From: Dolomitihabitans soli
Lineage (GTDB): Bacteria; Actinomycetota; Actinomycetes; Streptosporangiales; Streptosporangiaceae
Direction: 5' to 3'
DNA length: 64,000 bases
Assembly (NCBI RefSeq): GCF_022213955.1
Contig: NZ_JAKNTW010000019.1
Coordinates: 248,001-312,000, forward strand
How positions within the stretch are numbered: the first letter of the stretch is position 1; each line of letters opens with the position of its first letter. Positions 25,345 to 32,138 of the stretch are shown here, piece after piece. The position numbers were made by a program, and so were the translations under genes. The notes beneath the pieces are model-generated. The model was given only the letters and a program-made list of their open reading frames with translations. It did no database searches and was not told the DNA's origin.

Positions 25345-25926
25345 TCACTCCTCCTCGTGCATCGGGTTGAGATCGCCGAACTTCGCGCGGACCTTGCGTC
25401 TGGCCCTGTTCAGGCGGGACCGCACGGTGCCGATCGGGATGTCCAGGGCCCGCGCGACCTCCTCGTACGACAGGTCGCTCCAGGCGATCAGCAGCAGGAC
25501 GTCACGATCGCGGGCGGAGAGCTCCGTCAGCGCGCGGGCGAGCGCCGGACGGGACGCCTGAGCCGTGACGCCCGCGGCGACCCGATTGGCGGGCGACTCC
25601 ACGATGACCTCGGCGGGGCTGCGCAGGAGCGCCCGGTAACGGGCGGCCTCGGTACGGCGGTGCCGGGAGATCAGCTTGGTGGCGATGCCGAACAGCCACG
25701 GCCGGGCGTCGGCGTAGGCCACGTCGTAGTGCTTCCGCCGGGCGAAGGCGACCAGGAACGTCTCCCCGACGAGATCTTCGGCGACCTCCGGTCCCAACCG
25801 GCGGGAGACATACCGGTAGAGCATCCCCGAATAACGGTCGAAGAGCGTGGCGAACGCCTCCGGATCGGCCCGTGACTCGGCTATCAGCGCGCCGTCGCTG
25901 GTCGGCGCGGTGGGCGGTGCTGTCAT
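25345..25926 (-). CDS. RNA polymerase sigma factor, ECF-type
   Basis: A 193-residue sigma-70-family protein with regions 2 and 4 only. Region 2 (about 20-90) includes AFATLFDRYSGMLYRYVSRR, VAEDLVGETFLVAF and DARPWLFGIATKLISRHRR. Region 4 (about 125-185) includes ALTELSARDRDVLLLIAWSD, LSYEEVARALDIP and IGTVRSRLNRARRKVRAKFG. This subfamily is widespread in actinomycetes and is normally followed by a membrane protein that may regulate it; here that place is taken by an LCP protein. ATG 25926 has AGGG eight bases upstream; GTG 25935 is an alternative. The sigma and LCP genes are separated by two bases between stop and preferred start, so they form an operon. Confidence 0.9.
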   Translation of the reverse strand: MTAPPTAPTSDGALIAESRADPEAFATLFDRYSGMLYRYVSRRLGPEVAEDLVGETFLVAFARRKHYDVAYADARPWLFGIATKLISRHRRTEAARYRALLRSPAEVIVESPANRVAAGVTAQASRPALARALTELSARDRDVLLLIAWSDLSYEEVARALDIPIGTVRSRLNRARRKVRAKFGDLNPMHEEE

Positions 25927-26062
25927 TGCTGGCACCCTGGCATGGCGGCCGGCCTTCCGTGGGAGAAGTGGTCAGCGATGTCTCGCCACAAGTCCCCATC
26001 CGGGTTCACGCCGTCCCGTGCCCCCGATGCCACGGCTGGAGTCAGTGCCGGAAACCGTCATA

Positions 26063-26080
26063 CGTACGGCGCGCCGTACG
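26063..26080. promoter_or_regulatory. 18-bp perfect palindrome in the sigma factor/SDR gap
   Basis: CGTACGGCGCGCCGTACG, in the 215-base gap upstream of the sigma gene and downstream of the SDR gene (both on the minus strand). It could be the SDR terminator or an operator for the sigma operon; there is no T-run to decide. Confidence 0.4.
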
Positions 26081-26141
26081 CGGCCGGCTGTCTGATCCGG
26101 ACCCTTGTCCAGGTCCCCTCATGGACGCGATTCCGATGAAC

Positions 26142-27047
26142 TCAGCCCGGCGTGCCCGGGTGGCGGTCGCCAGAGGTCAGCTTCTCGCACGCCTCCCACA
26201 CCGCCGCCCGGACATCGGGGTCGGCCGTGGTCGCCGGCCATCCGGCGGTTCGTCCCTTGATGTCGAGGTAGGTACCGGTCAGCCCTTCGAAGGTGGGGTC
26301 GGCGGCGAGCCGGATCCCGTTGCGGGCGGGCTTCTCCAGGTCTCCCCACACCCGCGGCATCAGCACCCGGAGCAGCGGCACGATCGGCCGGGCCAGCACC
26401 GGATAGCTGCCGATGCCCGAGGCCTTGTTCATCGGCGTGTACGCGTGTCCCGGATAGCCGACGTTGACGGTCACCCCGCCGGGCGGCTCAAGCTCGGCGA
26501 ACGTGCGGCTCATCGCCATGAGGGCGAGCTTGGACCGGTTGTACTGGGTGTCGGTGAGCCAGCCGGCGAACGACCGCTCCGCCTGCAGGTTGGCCGGGTC
26601 GATCCGGCCGCGCGGCACGCCGCCGGTGATGTTGACGACGCGGGCGGGGGCGGAGTGCCGCAGGATCGGCAGCAGGAGCGTGGTCAGCAGGTAGGGGGCG
26701 AGGACGTTGACCGCGAACGCGGTCTCCACGCCGTCCTCCGTCAGGATCCTGCTCGGCGGGTTCGCGCCCGCGTTGTTGAGCAGCACGTGCAACTCGCCGT
26801 GCCGCTCCGCCACCTCCCCGGCGAGCCGGCGCACGTCGCGCTGGCGGGAAAGGTCGGCGGTGAGGGCGTGGACCTGCCCGTTTCCGGTGGTGTGCCGTAG
26901 TTCCTCGGCGGCCTCCGCGGCCCGGCGGGCGTCGCGCCCGACCACGACGACGCGGGCGCCGAGCCTGGCCAGCCCTCGTGCCGTCTCCTTGCCGATGCCG
27001 CCGGTGCCACCGGTCACGAGAACCGTGCGGCCGTCCATCTGCGTCAT
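26142..27047 (-). CDS. SDR-family oxidoreductase (retinol dehydrogenase-like)
   Basis: A 301-residue classical/extended SDR. The cofactor loop is LVTGGTGGIGKETARGLARL, followed by the NADP-type basic residue in VVVGRDARRA, NNAGANPPS, the catalytic serine in VVNITGGVP (Thr-Gly in place of the usual Ser-Ser), and Y-N-R-S-K in DTQYNRSKLALM. The Ser-to-Thr change at the catalytic position is noteworthy, but neighbouring residues may substitute. It most resembles plant/vertebrate-like retinol dehydrogenase or protochlorophyllide reductase-like SDRs found singly in actinomycetes. ATG 27047 has GAGGAGG upstream. It is divergent from a TetR gene with a TGTCACT-type palindrome between, so it is the probable target of that repressor. 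Confidence 0.88.
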   Translation of the reverse strand: MTQMDGRTVLVTGGTGGIGKETARGLARLGARVVVVGRDARRAAEAAEELRHTTGNGQVHALTADLSRQRDVRRLAGEVAERHGELHVLLNNAGANPPSRILTEDGVETAFAVNVLAPYLLTTLLLPILRHSAPARVVNITGGVPRGRIDPANLQAERSFAGWLTDTQYNRSKLALMAMSRTFAELEPPGGVTVNVGYPGHAYTPMNKASGIGSYPVLARPIVPLLRVLMPRVWGDLEKPARNGIRLAADPTFEGLTGTYLDIKGRTAGWPATTADPDVRAAVWEACEKLTSGDRHPGTPG

Positions 27048-27079
27048 GGTGTCGCCTCCTCGGGGTCGCCGCCATCCTA

Positions 27080-27094
27080 TGTCACTCAGTGACA
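27080..27094. promoter_or_regulatory. Palindromic operator between SDR and TetR genes
   Basis: TGTCACT-C-AGTGACA, a perfect 7-bp-arm palindrome located 33 bases from the SDR start and 38 from the TetR start. A second, partial TGTCA element follows at 27099-27103. Placement fits autoregulation and control of both divergent genes. Confidence 0.6.
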
Positions 27095-27131
27095 ATAGTG
27101 TCATCAAGCGACGATTAGTAGACTGCGGTGC

Positions 27132-27713
27132 ATGGAGGAAGCCGATGGGGTCAGAGGGCGGGCCCGGCGGGCCGTCCGTGCCGAGCTGGCCGAGCTGGCC
27201 CTCGGCCTGTTCGTGGAGCGCGGGTTCGACACGACGACGGTCGACGATGTGGCCCGGGTCGCCGGGCTGTCCAAACGCAGCCTGTTCCGCTATTTCGCCA
27301 CGAAGGAGGACATGGTGCTCGGGGTGGTGGACGTGATGGGAGAGGGGTTCGCCGAGGAGGTGCGAGCCCGTCCGGCCGAGGAGACGCCCTGGGACTGCCT
27401 GCGCGCCGTACTGCACGCGTGGGAGGCCAGGATCCGCGAGTCCACCGACCAGCTCGCCCGGCTGCGGCTGATCGAGTCCACCCCCACCCTGCGCGCCCGC
27501 CTCCACCAGAGGCGCGACGAGTCCCGCCGGCTCATCGCCGACGCCCTTCGCGAACGCCCCGGCTCCGGCCTGGACGGATTCACCGCGGAGTTCTACACCG
27601 CCGCCGCGGGCGCGGCCCTGGACGCGGCCTCGTCCGAGTGGCTCAGAACCGGTGGCGCCACCGACCGAGCCACCCTGATCGATCGAGCCTTCACGACCCT
27701 GCGCCCCTCCTGA
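27132..27713 (+). CDS. TetR-family transcriptional regulator
   Basis: A 193-residue TetR protein. The helix-turn-helix (about 10-60) reads ELAELALGLFVERGFDTTTV, DDVARVAGLSKRSLFRYFAT and KEDMVLG. The ligand domain is short and arginine/leucine-rich, with no diagnostic motif. ATG 27132 leaves 11 residues before the first helix, normal for the family. It is divergent from the SDR gene and probably represses it, releasing when the SDR substrate or a related compound binds (inference from arrangement). Confidence 0.92.
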   Translation: MEEADGVRGRARRAVRAELAELALGLFVERGFDTTTVDDVARVAGLSKRSLFRYFATKEDMVLGVVDVMGEGFAEEVRARPAEETPWDCLRAVLHAWEARIRESTDQLARLRLIESTPTLRARLHQRRDESRRLIADALRERPGSGLDGFTAEFYTAAAGAALDAASSEWLRTGGATDRATLIDRAFTTLRPS

Positions 27714-27782
27714 TCAGAACGACCTGATCGGACGACCCTTCGGAGCCGCGGCCCAGGCGGAGCGGAGAAGGCACAGCAGCGG

Positions 27783-29219
27783 TCAGTGGTTGACGGGGTC
27801 CGGGGTTTTCGTGGGGAAGGGGGCCTGGGGGCGGTCGGGTCGGCTGGTCCGGAGGGAGTAGAGGCTGAGGGGGACGCCGATCAACAGGGCGGCGGCGGTG
27901 ACGACGAGGGCGACCTGGTAGCCGTCGAGGAAGGCGGCCAGCGGGTTGGCGCCCGCCTCCAGCGCCGCGGACTGCCTGGCCGTGAGGATCGCGCCGAGCA
28001 CCGTCACGCCGAACAGGCCGGAGACCTCGCGGGAGACGTTGATCACGCCGGAGGCGATCCCGGCGCGGGACACCGGGAGCGTGCTGATGATGACGGCGGT
28101 CAGATGGATGAGCATGCCTCCGCCCAGGCCGTAGAGCAGGAACCAGGGCAGCAGGTCGAGGTAGCCGCCGTCGCTGCCGATGAGGGAGAGGGCGAAGATG
28201 GCCACGGCCATCAGGGTCAGGCCGAGGGCGATGGCGAGGCCGTTGCCGATCAGACCGGCGATCCGCTGGGCCTGGGTGGCGGCGACGGCCGTGAGCAGCG
28301 CCATCGGGACGAACGCCGCGCCGGCCTCCGTGGGGGAGAAGCCGAGGATGTTCTGCAGCCACAGGGCGCTGAAGAAGTAGACGCCGAAGATGCCGAACGA
28401 CCACAGGCCCTGGGCCAGGATGCCGCCGCTGAACACCCGTGACCGGAACAGCGAGAGGTCGATCATCGGCTCCGCCGTACGCGTCTCGATCACGAGGAAG
28501 AGCGTCGCGGACAGCAGTGCCACGCCGAGCGCGGTGAGGATCGGTGCCGAGGTCCAGCCGGTGTTCTCGCCCTCGATCAGCGCGTAGGTCAGTGCGAAGA
28601 GGGCGATCGTCGACGTCGTGATGCCGGGCATGTCGAGGTGGCGGCTGGTTCGGTCGGCGGGCACCCGGATGGCCCACAGGCCGAACCCGATCGTTGCCAC
28701 ACCGAGTGGCACGTTGATCAGGAAGACCCATCCCCAGTCCCAGCGTTCGCTGATGAATCCGCCGGCCAGCGGGCCGAACGCCATGGACAGCGCGCCCACG
28801 GCGCTCCACAGGCCGATCGCCGTGCCCCGCTCTCGCGTGTCGGGGAAGAGCGAGGTGATCAGGGCCAGCGCGGTGGGGGTGAGGAACGCCGCACCGATGC
28901 CCTGCACGGCTCTGGCCGCGATCAGCGTGGGGCCGTCCCAGGCGAGCCCGGCGGCCAGCGAAGCCAGGGTGAACACGACCAGACCGGCGAGGAACACCCG
29001 CCGTCGGCCGAGGACGTCCGCCAGCCTGCCGCCGAGCAGCATGAGCCCGGCGAAGACCAGGATGTAGCTGCTGGTGATCCATTCCAGGCCGGAGAGGGTC
29101 AGGCCGAGCTCCCGCTGGATCGTCGGCAACGCCACGTTGACGATGTTGTTGTCGAGGTAGGTCATGAACGTCCCGAGCGCCACCGCGCCGAGCGCCCACC
29201 ATCTCCTGCCGTCTGCCAC
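27783..29219 (-). CDS. MFS drug-efflux transporter, DHA2 (EmrB/QacA) type
   Basis: A 478-residue major-facilitator protein with about 14 hydrophobic segments, the DHA2 layout. The N-terminal span carries FMTYLDNNIVNVALPTIQRE (motif D1), the loop between spans 2 and 3 has GGRLADVLGRRRVFLAGLVV (motif A), and motif C appears as GPLAGGFISERWDWGWVFLI. Such proteins export hydrophobic or cationic drugs with proton antiport. The gene is divergent from a TetR gene across a compact region with a 30-bp palindrome, the usual layout for inducible efflux. It converges on the TetR gene at 27132-27713 downstream. Substrate unknown. Confidence 0.93.
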   Translation of the reverse strand: MADGRRWWALGAVALGTFMTYLDNNIVNVALPTIQRELGLTLSGLEWITSSYILVFAGLMLLGGRLADVLGRRRVFLAGLVVFTLASLAAGLAWDGPTLIAARAVQGIGAAFLTPTALALITSLFPDTRERGTAIGLWSAVGALSMAFGPLAGGFISERWDWGWVFLINVPLGVATIGFGLWAIRVPADRTSRHLDMPGITTSTIALFALTYALIEGENTGWTSAPILTALGVALLSATLFLVIETRTAEPMIDLSLFRSRVFSGGILAQGLWSFGIFGVYFFSALWLQNILGFSPTEAGAAFVPMALLTAVAATQAQRIAGLIGNGLAIALGLTLMAVAIFALSLIGSDGGYLDLLPWFLLYGLGGGMLIHLTAVIISTLPVSRAGIASGVINVSREVSGLFGVTVLGAILTARQSAALEAGANPLAAFLDGYQVALVVTAAALLIGVPLSLYSLRTSRPDRPQAPFPTKTPDPVNH

Positions 29220-29230
29220 GACCGCTCCAA

Positions 29231-29260
29231 ACTATACGACGTACATGTACGCCGTATAGT
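29231..29260. promoter_or_regulatory. 30-bp palindromic operator between MFS and TetR genes
   Basis: Ends ACTATACG and CGTATAGT around a central CGTACATGTACG, with one mismatched pair out of fifteen. It starts 12 bases upstream of the MFS start and ends 31 bases before the TetR start. A further half-site-like ATACGTTGTACAG follows at 29269-29281. Strong candidate binding site for the adjacent TetR protein. Confidence 0.72.
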
Positions 29261-29290
29261 GGAACTTATACGTTGTACAGTTGTCAAGTG

Positions 29291-29977
29291 ATGAGCAAAC
29301 TGTCCCGTGAGGCCGTCCTGGTCCAAGCGCTCCGGCTCGCCGACCGGGAAGGGCTGGAAGGGCTCACGATCCGGCGCCTGGCGGCCGAGCTCGAGGTCAC
29401 GCCGATGGCCCTCTACTGGCACTTCAAGAACAAGGAGGAGTTGTTCACCGCGCTCGTCGACCACGTGCTGCGGGATGTGATCGAGGAGGACGCGGCCGGC
29501 GGGTCATGGAACGTCCGGCTGCGGGTGATGGTGGCGGGCGTGATCGATGAGCTTCGGGCGCACCCCTGCCTGCCCGACCTGCTCGACCGGTGTGACAGGG
29601 AATCCGTCAACGCCTTCCTGCGGCTCACGGACTCCTCGCTGGCGCTCCTCCGGGAGGCGGGATTCACCCTCGCCGAGGGCGCCTACACCTCGTCGTACCT
29701 GCTGACCGGCGCGATCGGGCTGGTCCGCGGCCAGCCGGAGGAATCGCGGGAGCTGCCCCCCGAGGAGGCCGCCGAACGGCGCCGCCTGCACCGGCTGTCG
29801 ATGGAGTCGCTGCCCGCCGACCGCTTCCCCAGCATCGTGGAGTACGCCGCCACCCTGGAGGAGCCCGTCGACATCGGCTTCTATCACTCCTTCGGCCTGG
29901 ACCTCCTGATGTCCGGCGTGGAGGCCATGGCCGCCAGGAAGGCGCCCAGCAACGCGACCCCGAACAACACCGCGTAG
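29291..29977 (+). CDS. TetR-family regulator (TetR_C-type C-terminus)
   Basis: A 228-residue regulator. The N-terminal segment SREAVLVQALRLADREGLEG, LTIRRLAAELEVTPMALYWH and FKNKEELFTALVDHVL is the helix-turn-helix of the tetracycline-repressor subgroup. The helical ligand domain ends FYHSFGLDLLMSGVEAMAAR. It probably represses the divergent MFS transporter through the palindrome between them. ATG 29291 is used; GTG 29288 and an upstream frame are alternatives, and none has a strong ribosome-binding site, so leaderless or weak translation is possible. Its last 94 bases overlap the 3' end of the convergent MFS gene at 29884-31404, an unusually long tail-to-tail overlap. Confidence 0.9.
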   Translation: MSKLSREAVLVQALRLADREGLEGLTIRRLAAELEVTPMALYWHFKNKEELFTALVDHVLRDVIEEDAAGGSWNVRLRVMVAGVIDELRAHPCLPDLLDRCDRESVNAFLRLTDSSLALLREAGFTLAEGAYTSSYLLTGAIGLVRGQPEESRELPPEEAAERRRLHRLSMESLPADRFPSIVEYAATLEEPVDIGFYHSFGLDLLMSGVEAMAARKAPSNATPNNTA

Positions 29978-31404
29978 GTGCGCTGGAAGCCGGTCATGAG
30001 CTGGTCGAGCGCGACCGGCGAGAGCCGCGAGAGGGTGCCCTGGTAGACCAGCGGACGTACGGCCGGCGCGACCGAGCCGGACAGCACGCTGAGGGTCAGG
30101 GCCACGCTGAGCACGATCCCGACATTCATGATCATGAGCCGGAAGCCGTTCACCACCCCGAGGCTGCCCGCCGGCAGGGCGCTCATGACCTGGGTCGTGT
30201 TGCCCGTCAGGAACGTCCCGCTGCCGCATCCGCACACGAACAGCCCGGCCGCCAGGATCCAGTACGGCGTGGCCGGATCGGTCGAGAGCAGCAGCACCAG
30301 CAGGCCCGCCGAGCTGAACAGCGAGCCGCCCACCGAGAGCCAGTAGGGCGCGACACGGCGGCCGAGCGCGCCGGCCAGCGGCGAGGCGAGGGCCATCCCG
30401 ATCGGGACGGGCAGCACGGCGAGCGCGGCGGCGAGCGCGTCGTCGCCCCTGGCCGCCTGGAAGTAGAGCGCGGCGAGCAGGATCAGCGAGGCACGGGCGA
30501 CGGCGTTGCAGAACGACGCCAGGTTGGCCATCGCGAGCACCCGCTCGCCGAATACCCGCAGATCGAGCACCGGATGCGACGCCCGCCTCTCCACCAGCAC
30601 CAGCACCGGGACCAGCGCGACGGCGACCAGACCGCCGACGATCACCACCGGGCTGGACGGCCCGCGGGAGCCCGCCTCGCTGAGCGCCATCAACGCGGCC
30701 GACAGCAGGGCGAAGACGATCAGGTTGCCCACCGCGTCGACCGGTTCGCGGCGGCCACGCGGCGTCCGCCGCAGCGTGAGACCGCCCCAGACCAGCGCGA
30801 TCAGCCCGGCGGGCACGTTGATCCAGAAGATCCACTGCCAGCCGGCCGTCTCGGCGATCAGGCCGCCCAGTGTGGGCCCGGCGAGTTGGGCGACGGAGAG
30901 CGTGCCGATGTAGACGCCCATGCCCTGGCTGAGCCGGTCAGGCGGGAAGGCGTCGGTGATCAGTACCGTGCCGTTCGCCAGGATCATGGCCGCCCCCACC
31001 GCCTGTACGGCACGCATGGCGATCAGCAGGCCGACGTTCGGCGACAGCCCGGCCAGCAACGAGGCGACCGTGAACAGGGCGAACCCCGCCAGATACACCT
31101 CCCGCCTGCCCAACAGGTCGGCGACGCGCCCGAAGAACACCAGCGTGGCCGTGTTGACCAGCAGGAACGACAGCAGAATCCAGGTAGCCGCGAACGCGTC
31201 GGCCCGGAAGTGCCGCACCACCTCGGGAAGCGCGACGTTGAGCGTGCTGCCGGAGATCCCGATCAGCACCAGTCCGAGGCTGGTCACCGAGCAGACCCGC
31301 CACGCGTACCTGAGCCTTCTGACGTATTCGGGCGTGCCAGGAAGCTCCTGGGGGGCGGCGACCATGCCTTCCAATCCGGCGTACCGCGTACGCCTGCGGT
31401 TCAC
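29884..31404 (-). CDS. MFS transporter, DHA2 (EmrB/QacA) type
   Basis: A 506-residue transporter with roughly 14 membrane spans. It has ISGSTLNVALPEVVRHFRAD in span 1, FFGRVADLLGRREVYLAGFA (motif A), a GPTLGGLIAETAGWQWIFWI segment (motif C) and repeated hydrophobic spans to the end. The GTG at 31404 overlaps the stop of the Crp-family gene by four bases, which argues for translational coupling; ATG 31365 is an alternative with a poorly spaced ribosome-binding site. Cotranscription with a cyclic-nucleotide-type regulator and a nucleotide cyclase suggests export is tied to that signal, but the substrate cannot be read from sequence. The last 94 bases overlap the convergent TetR gene. Confidence 0.9.
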   Translation of the reverse strand: MNRRRTRYAGLEGMVAAPQELPGTPEYVRRLRYAWRVCSVTSLGLVLIGISGSTLNVALPEVVRHFRADAFAATWILLSFLLVNTATLVFFGRVADLLGRREVYLAGFALFTVASLLAGLSPNVGLLIAMRAVQAVGAAMILANGTVLITDAFPPDRLSQGMGVYIGTLSVAQLAGPTLGGLIAETAGWQWIFWINVPAGLIALVWGGLTLRRTPRGRREPVDAVGNLIVFALLSAALMALSEAGSRGPSSPVVIVGGLVAVALVPVLVLVERRASHPVLDLRVFGERVLAMANLASFCNAVARASLILLAALYFQAARGDDALAAALAVLPVPIGMALASPLAGALGRRVAPYWLSVGGSLFSSAGLLVLLLSTDPATPYWILAAGLFVCGCGSGTFLTGNTTQVMSALPAGSLGVVNGFRLMIMNVGIVLSVALTLSVLSGSVAPAVRPLVYQGTLSRLSPVALDQLMTGFQRTYAVLFGVALLGAFLAAMASTPDIRRSRPKE

Positions 31405-32075
31405 CTGGCTCGCTTGCGCAGCCCTTCGAGATCGTGGATGACCACCCGTCGCCTGCCGGTCGCGATCAGCCCGCGATCCCGCAGCGCCCGCAGCGACTTG
31501 CTGACCGCCTCCCTGGACGCGCCGGTCCACCCGGCCAGCTCGTCCTGGGAGAGCGGCAACGCCACCCGGACCCCGCCGCCCGACGGCTCGCCGTACCGCT
31601 CGGCCAGCTCGACGAGCCGGGTGGCGACGCGGCCGGTGGTGTCGAACGCGCCGTACTCGATGCGCTTGCGGTCGGCGTCGCGCAGCCTGCCGATGATCAG
31701 CTTCATGAGCAGTACGGCGATCCGCCCGTGCTGGTGGAGGAATCCGGGGAAGTCGCCGATCACGATGCCCTCGACCGGCTCCAGGGTGGTCACCGTGCCC
31801 GACCGCGGCCCTCCGTCGATGGCGGACATGTCGCCCAGCAGGGCCCCCGGGCCCCGGATCGCCAGCACCACCTCGGTGCCGCTCGCGGTGTGCGAGGAGA
31901 CCTTGACCCTGCCCGCGGTGAGCACCAGCACCCAGTCGGCGGCGTCTCCCTCGTTGATGACCGTGTCGCCCCGGTCCCAACGCCGTGGCCGCCCGTTCGC
32001 CCGGAGTGTCGCCAGTTCCTCCGGGGTGAGTAACGACAGGAACTCATCGGGTTCGAAGGGGACCGGCTGGTTCAT
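31401..32075 (-). CDS. Crp/Fnr-family transcriptional regulator
   Basis: A 224-residue regulator with a cyclic-nucleotide-binding beta-barrel (about 20-135) and a Crp-type winged helix (about 150-215: LPLSQDELAGWTGASREAVS, KSLRALRDRGLI). The phosphate-binding cassette reads GDMSAIDGGPRSGTV. The arginine that contacts cyclic phosphate is kept (PRS), while the glutamate that contacts ribose in E. coli CRP is an aspartate here. Cyclic-nucleotide binding is therefore plausible but not certain. Upstream on the same strand is a class III cyclase gene, and downstream an MFS gene overlapping by four bases. Two GGATTATCC elements lie just before the gene. Confidence 0.92.
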   Translation of the reverse strand: MNQPVPFEPDEFLSLLTPEELATLRANGRPRRWDRGDTVINEGDAADWVLVLTAGRVKVSSHTASGTEVVLAIRGPGALLGDMSAIDGGPRSGTVTTLEPVEGIVIGDFPGFLHQHGRIAVLLMKLIIGRLRDADRKRIEYGAFDTTGRVATRLVELAERYGEPSGGGVRVALPLSQDELAGWTGASREAVSKSLRALRDRGLIATGRRRVVIHDLEGLRKRAR

Positions 32076-32106
32076 GGTGGCTTTGACCTCTCAAGGGTCT
32101 TCATCC

Positions 32107-32138
32107 GGATTATCCACGTACGGGAGGGGATTATCCCC
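32107..32138. promoter_or_regulatory. Paired GGATTATCC elements upstream of the crp-type gene
   Basis: GGATTATCC (32107-32115) and GGGGATTATCCCC (32126-32138), each symmetric around a central T, with centres 21 bases apart, i.e. two helical turns. They lie 32-63 bases upstream of the crp-type start, and the second overlaps the cyclase stop codon. Candidate tandem operator, although the second could also act as a small hairpin. Confidence 0.5.

Noticed and set aside
31405-31980. N-terminal extension of the MFS transporter
   Set aside because: That segment is an Arg/Gly-rich shadow of the Crp-family gene on the same strand. The GTG at 31404 coincides with the Crp stop.
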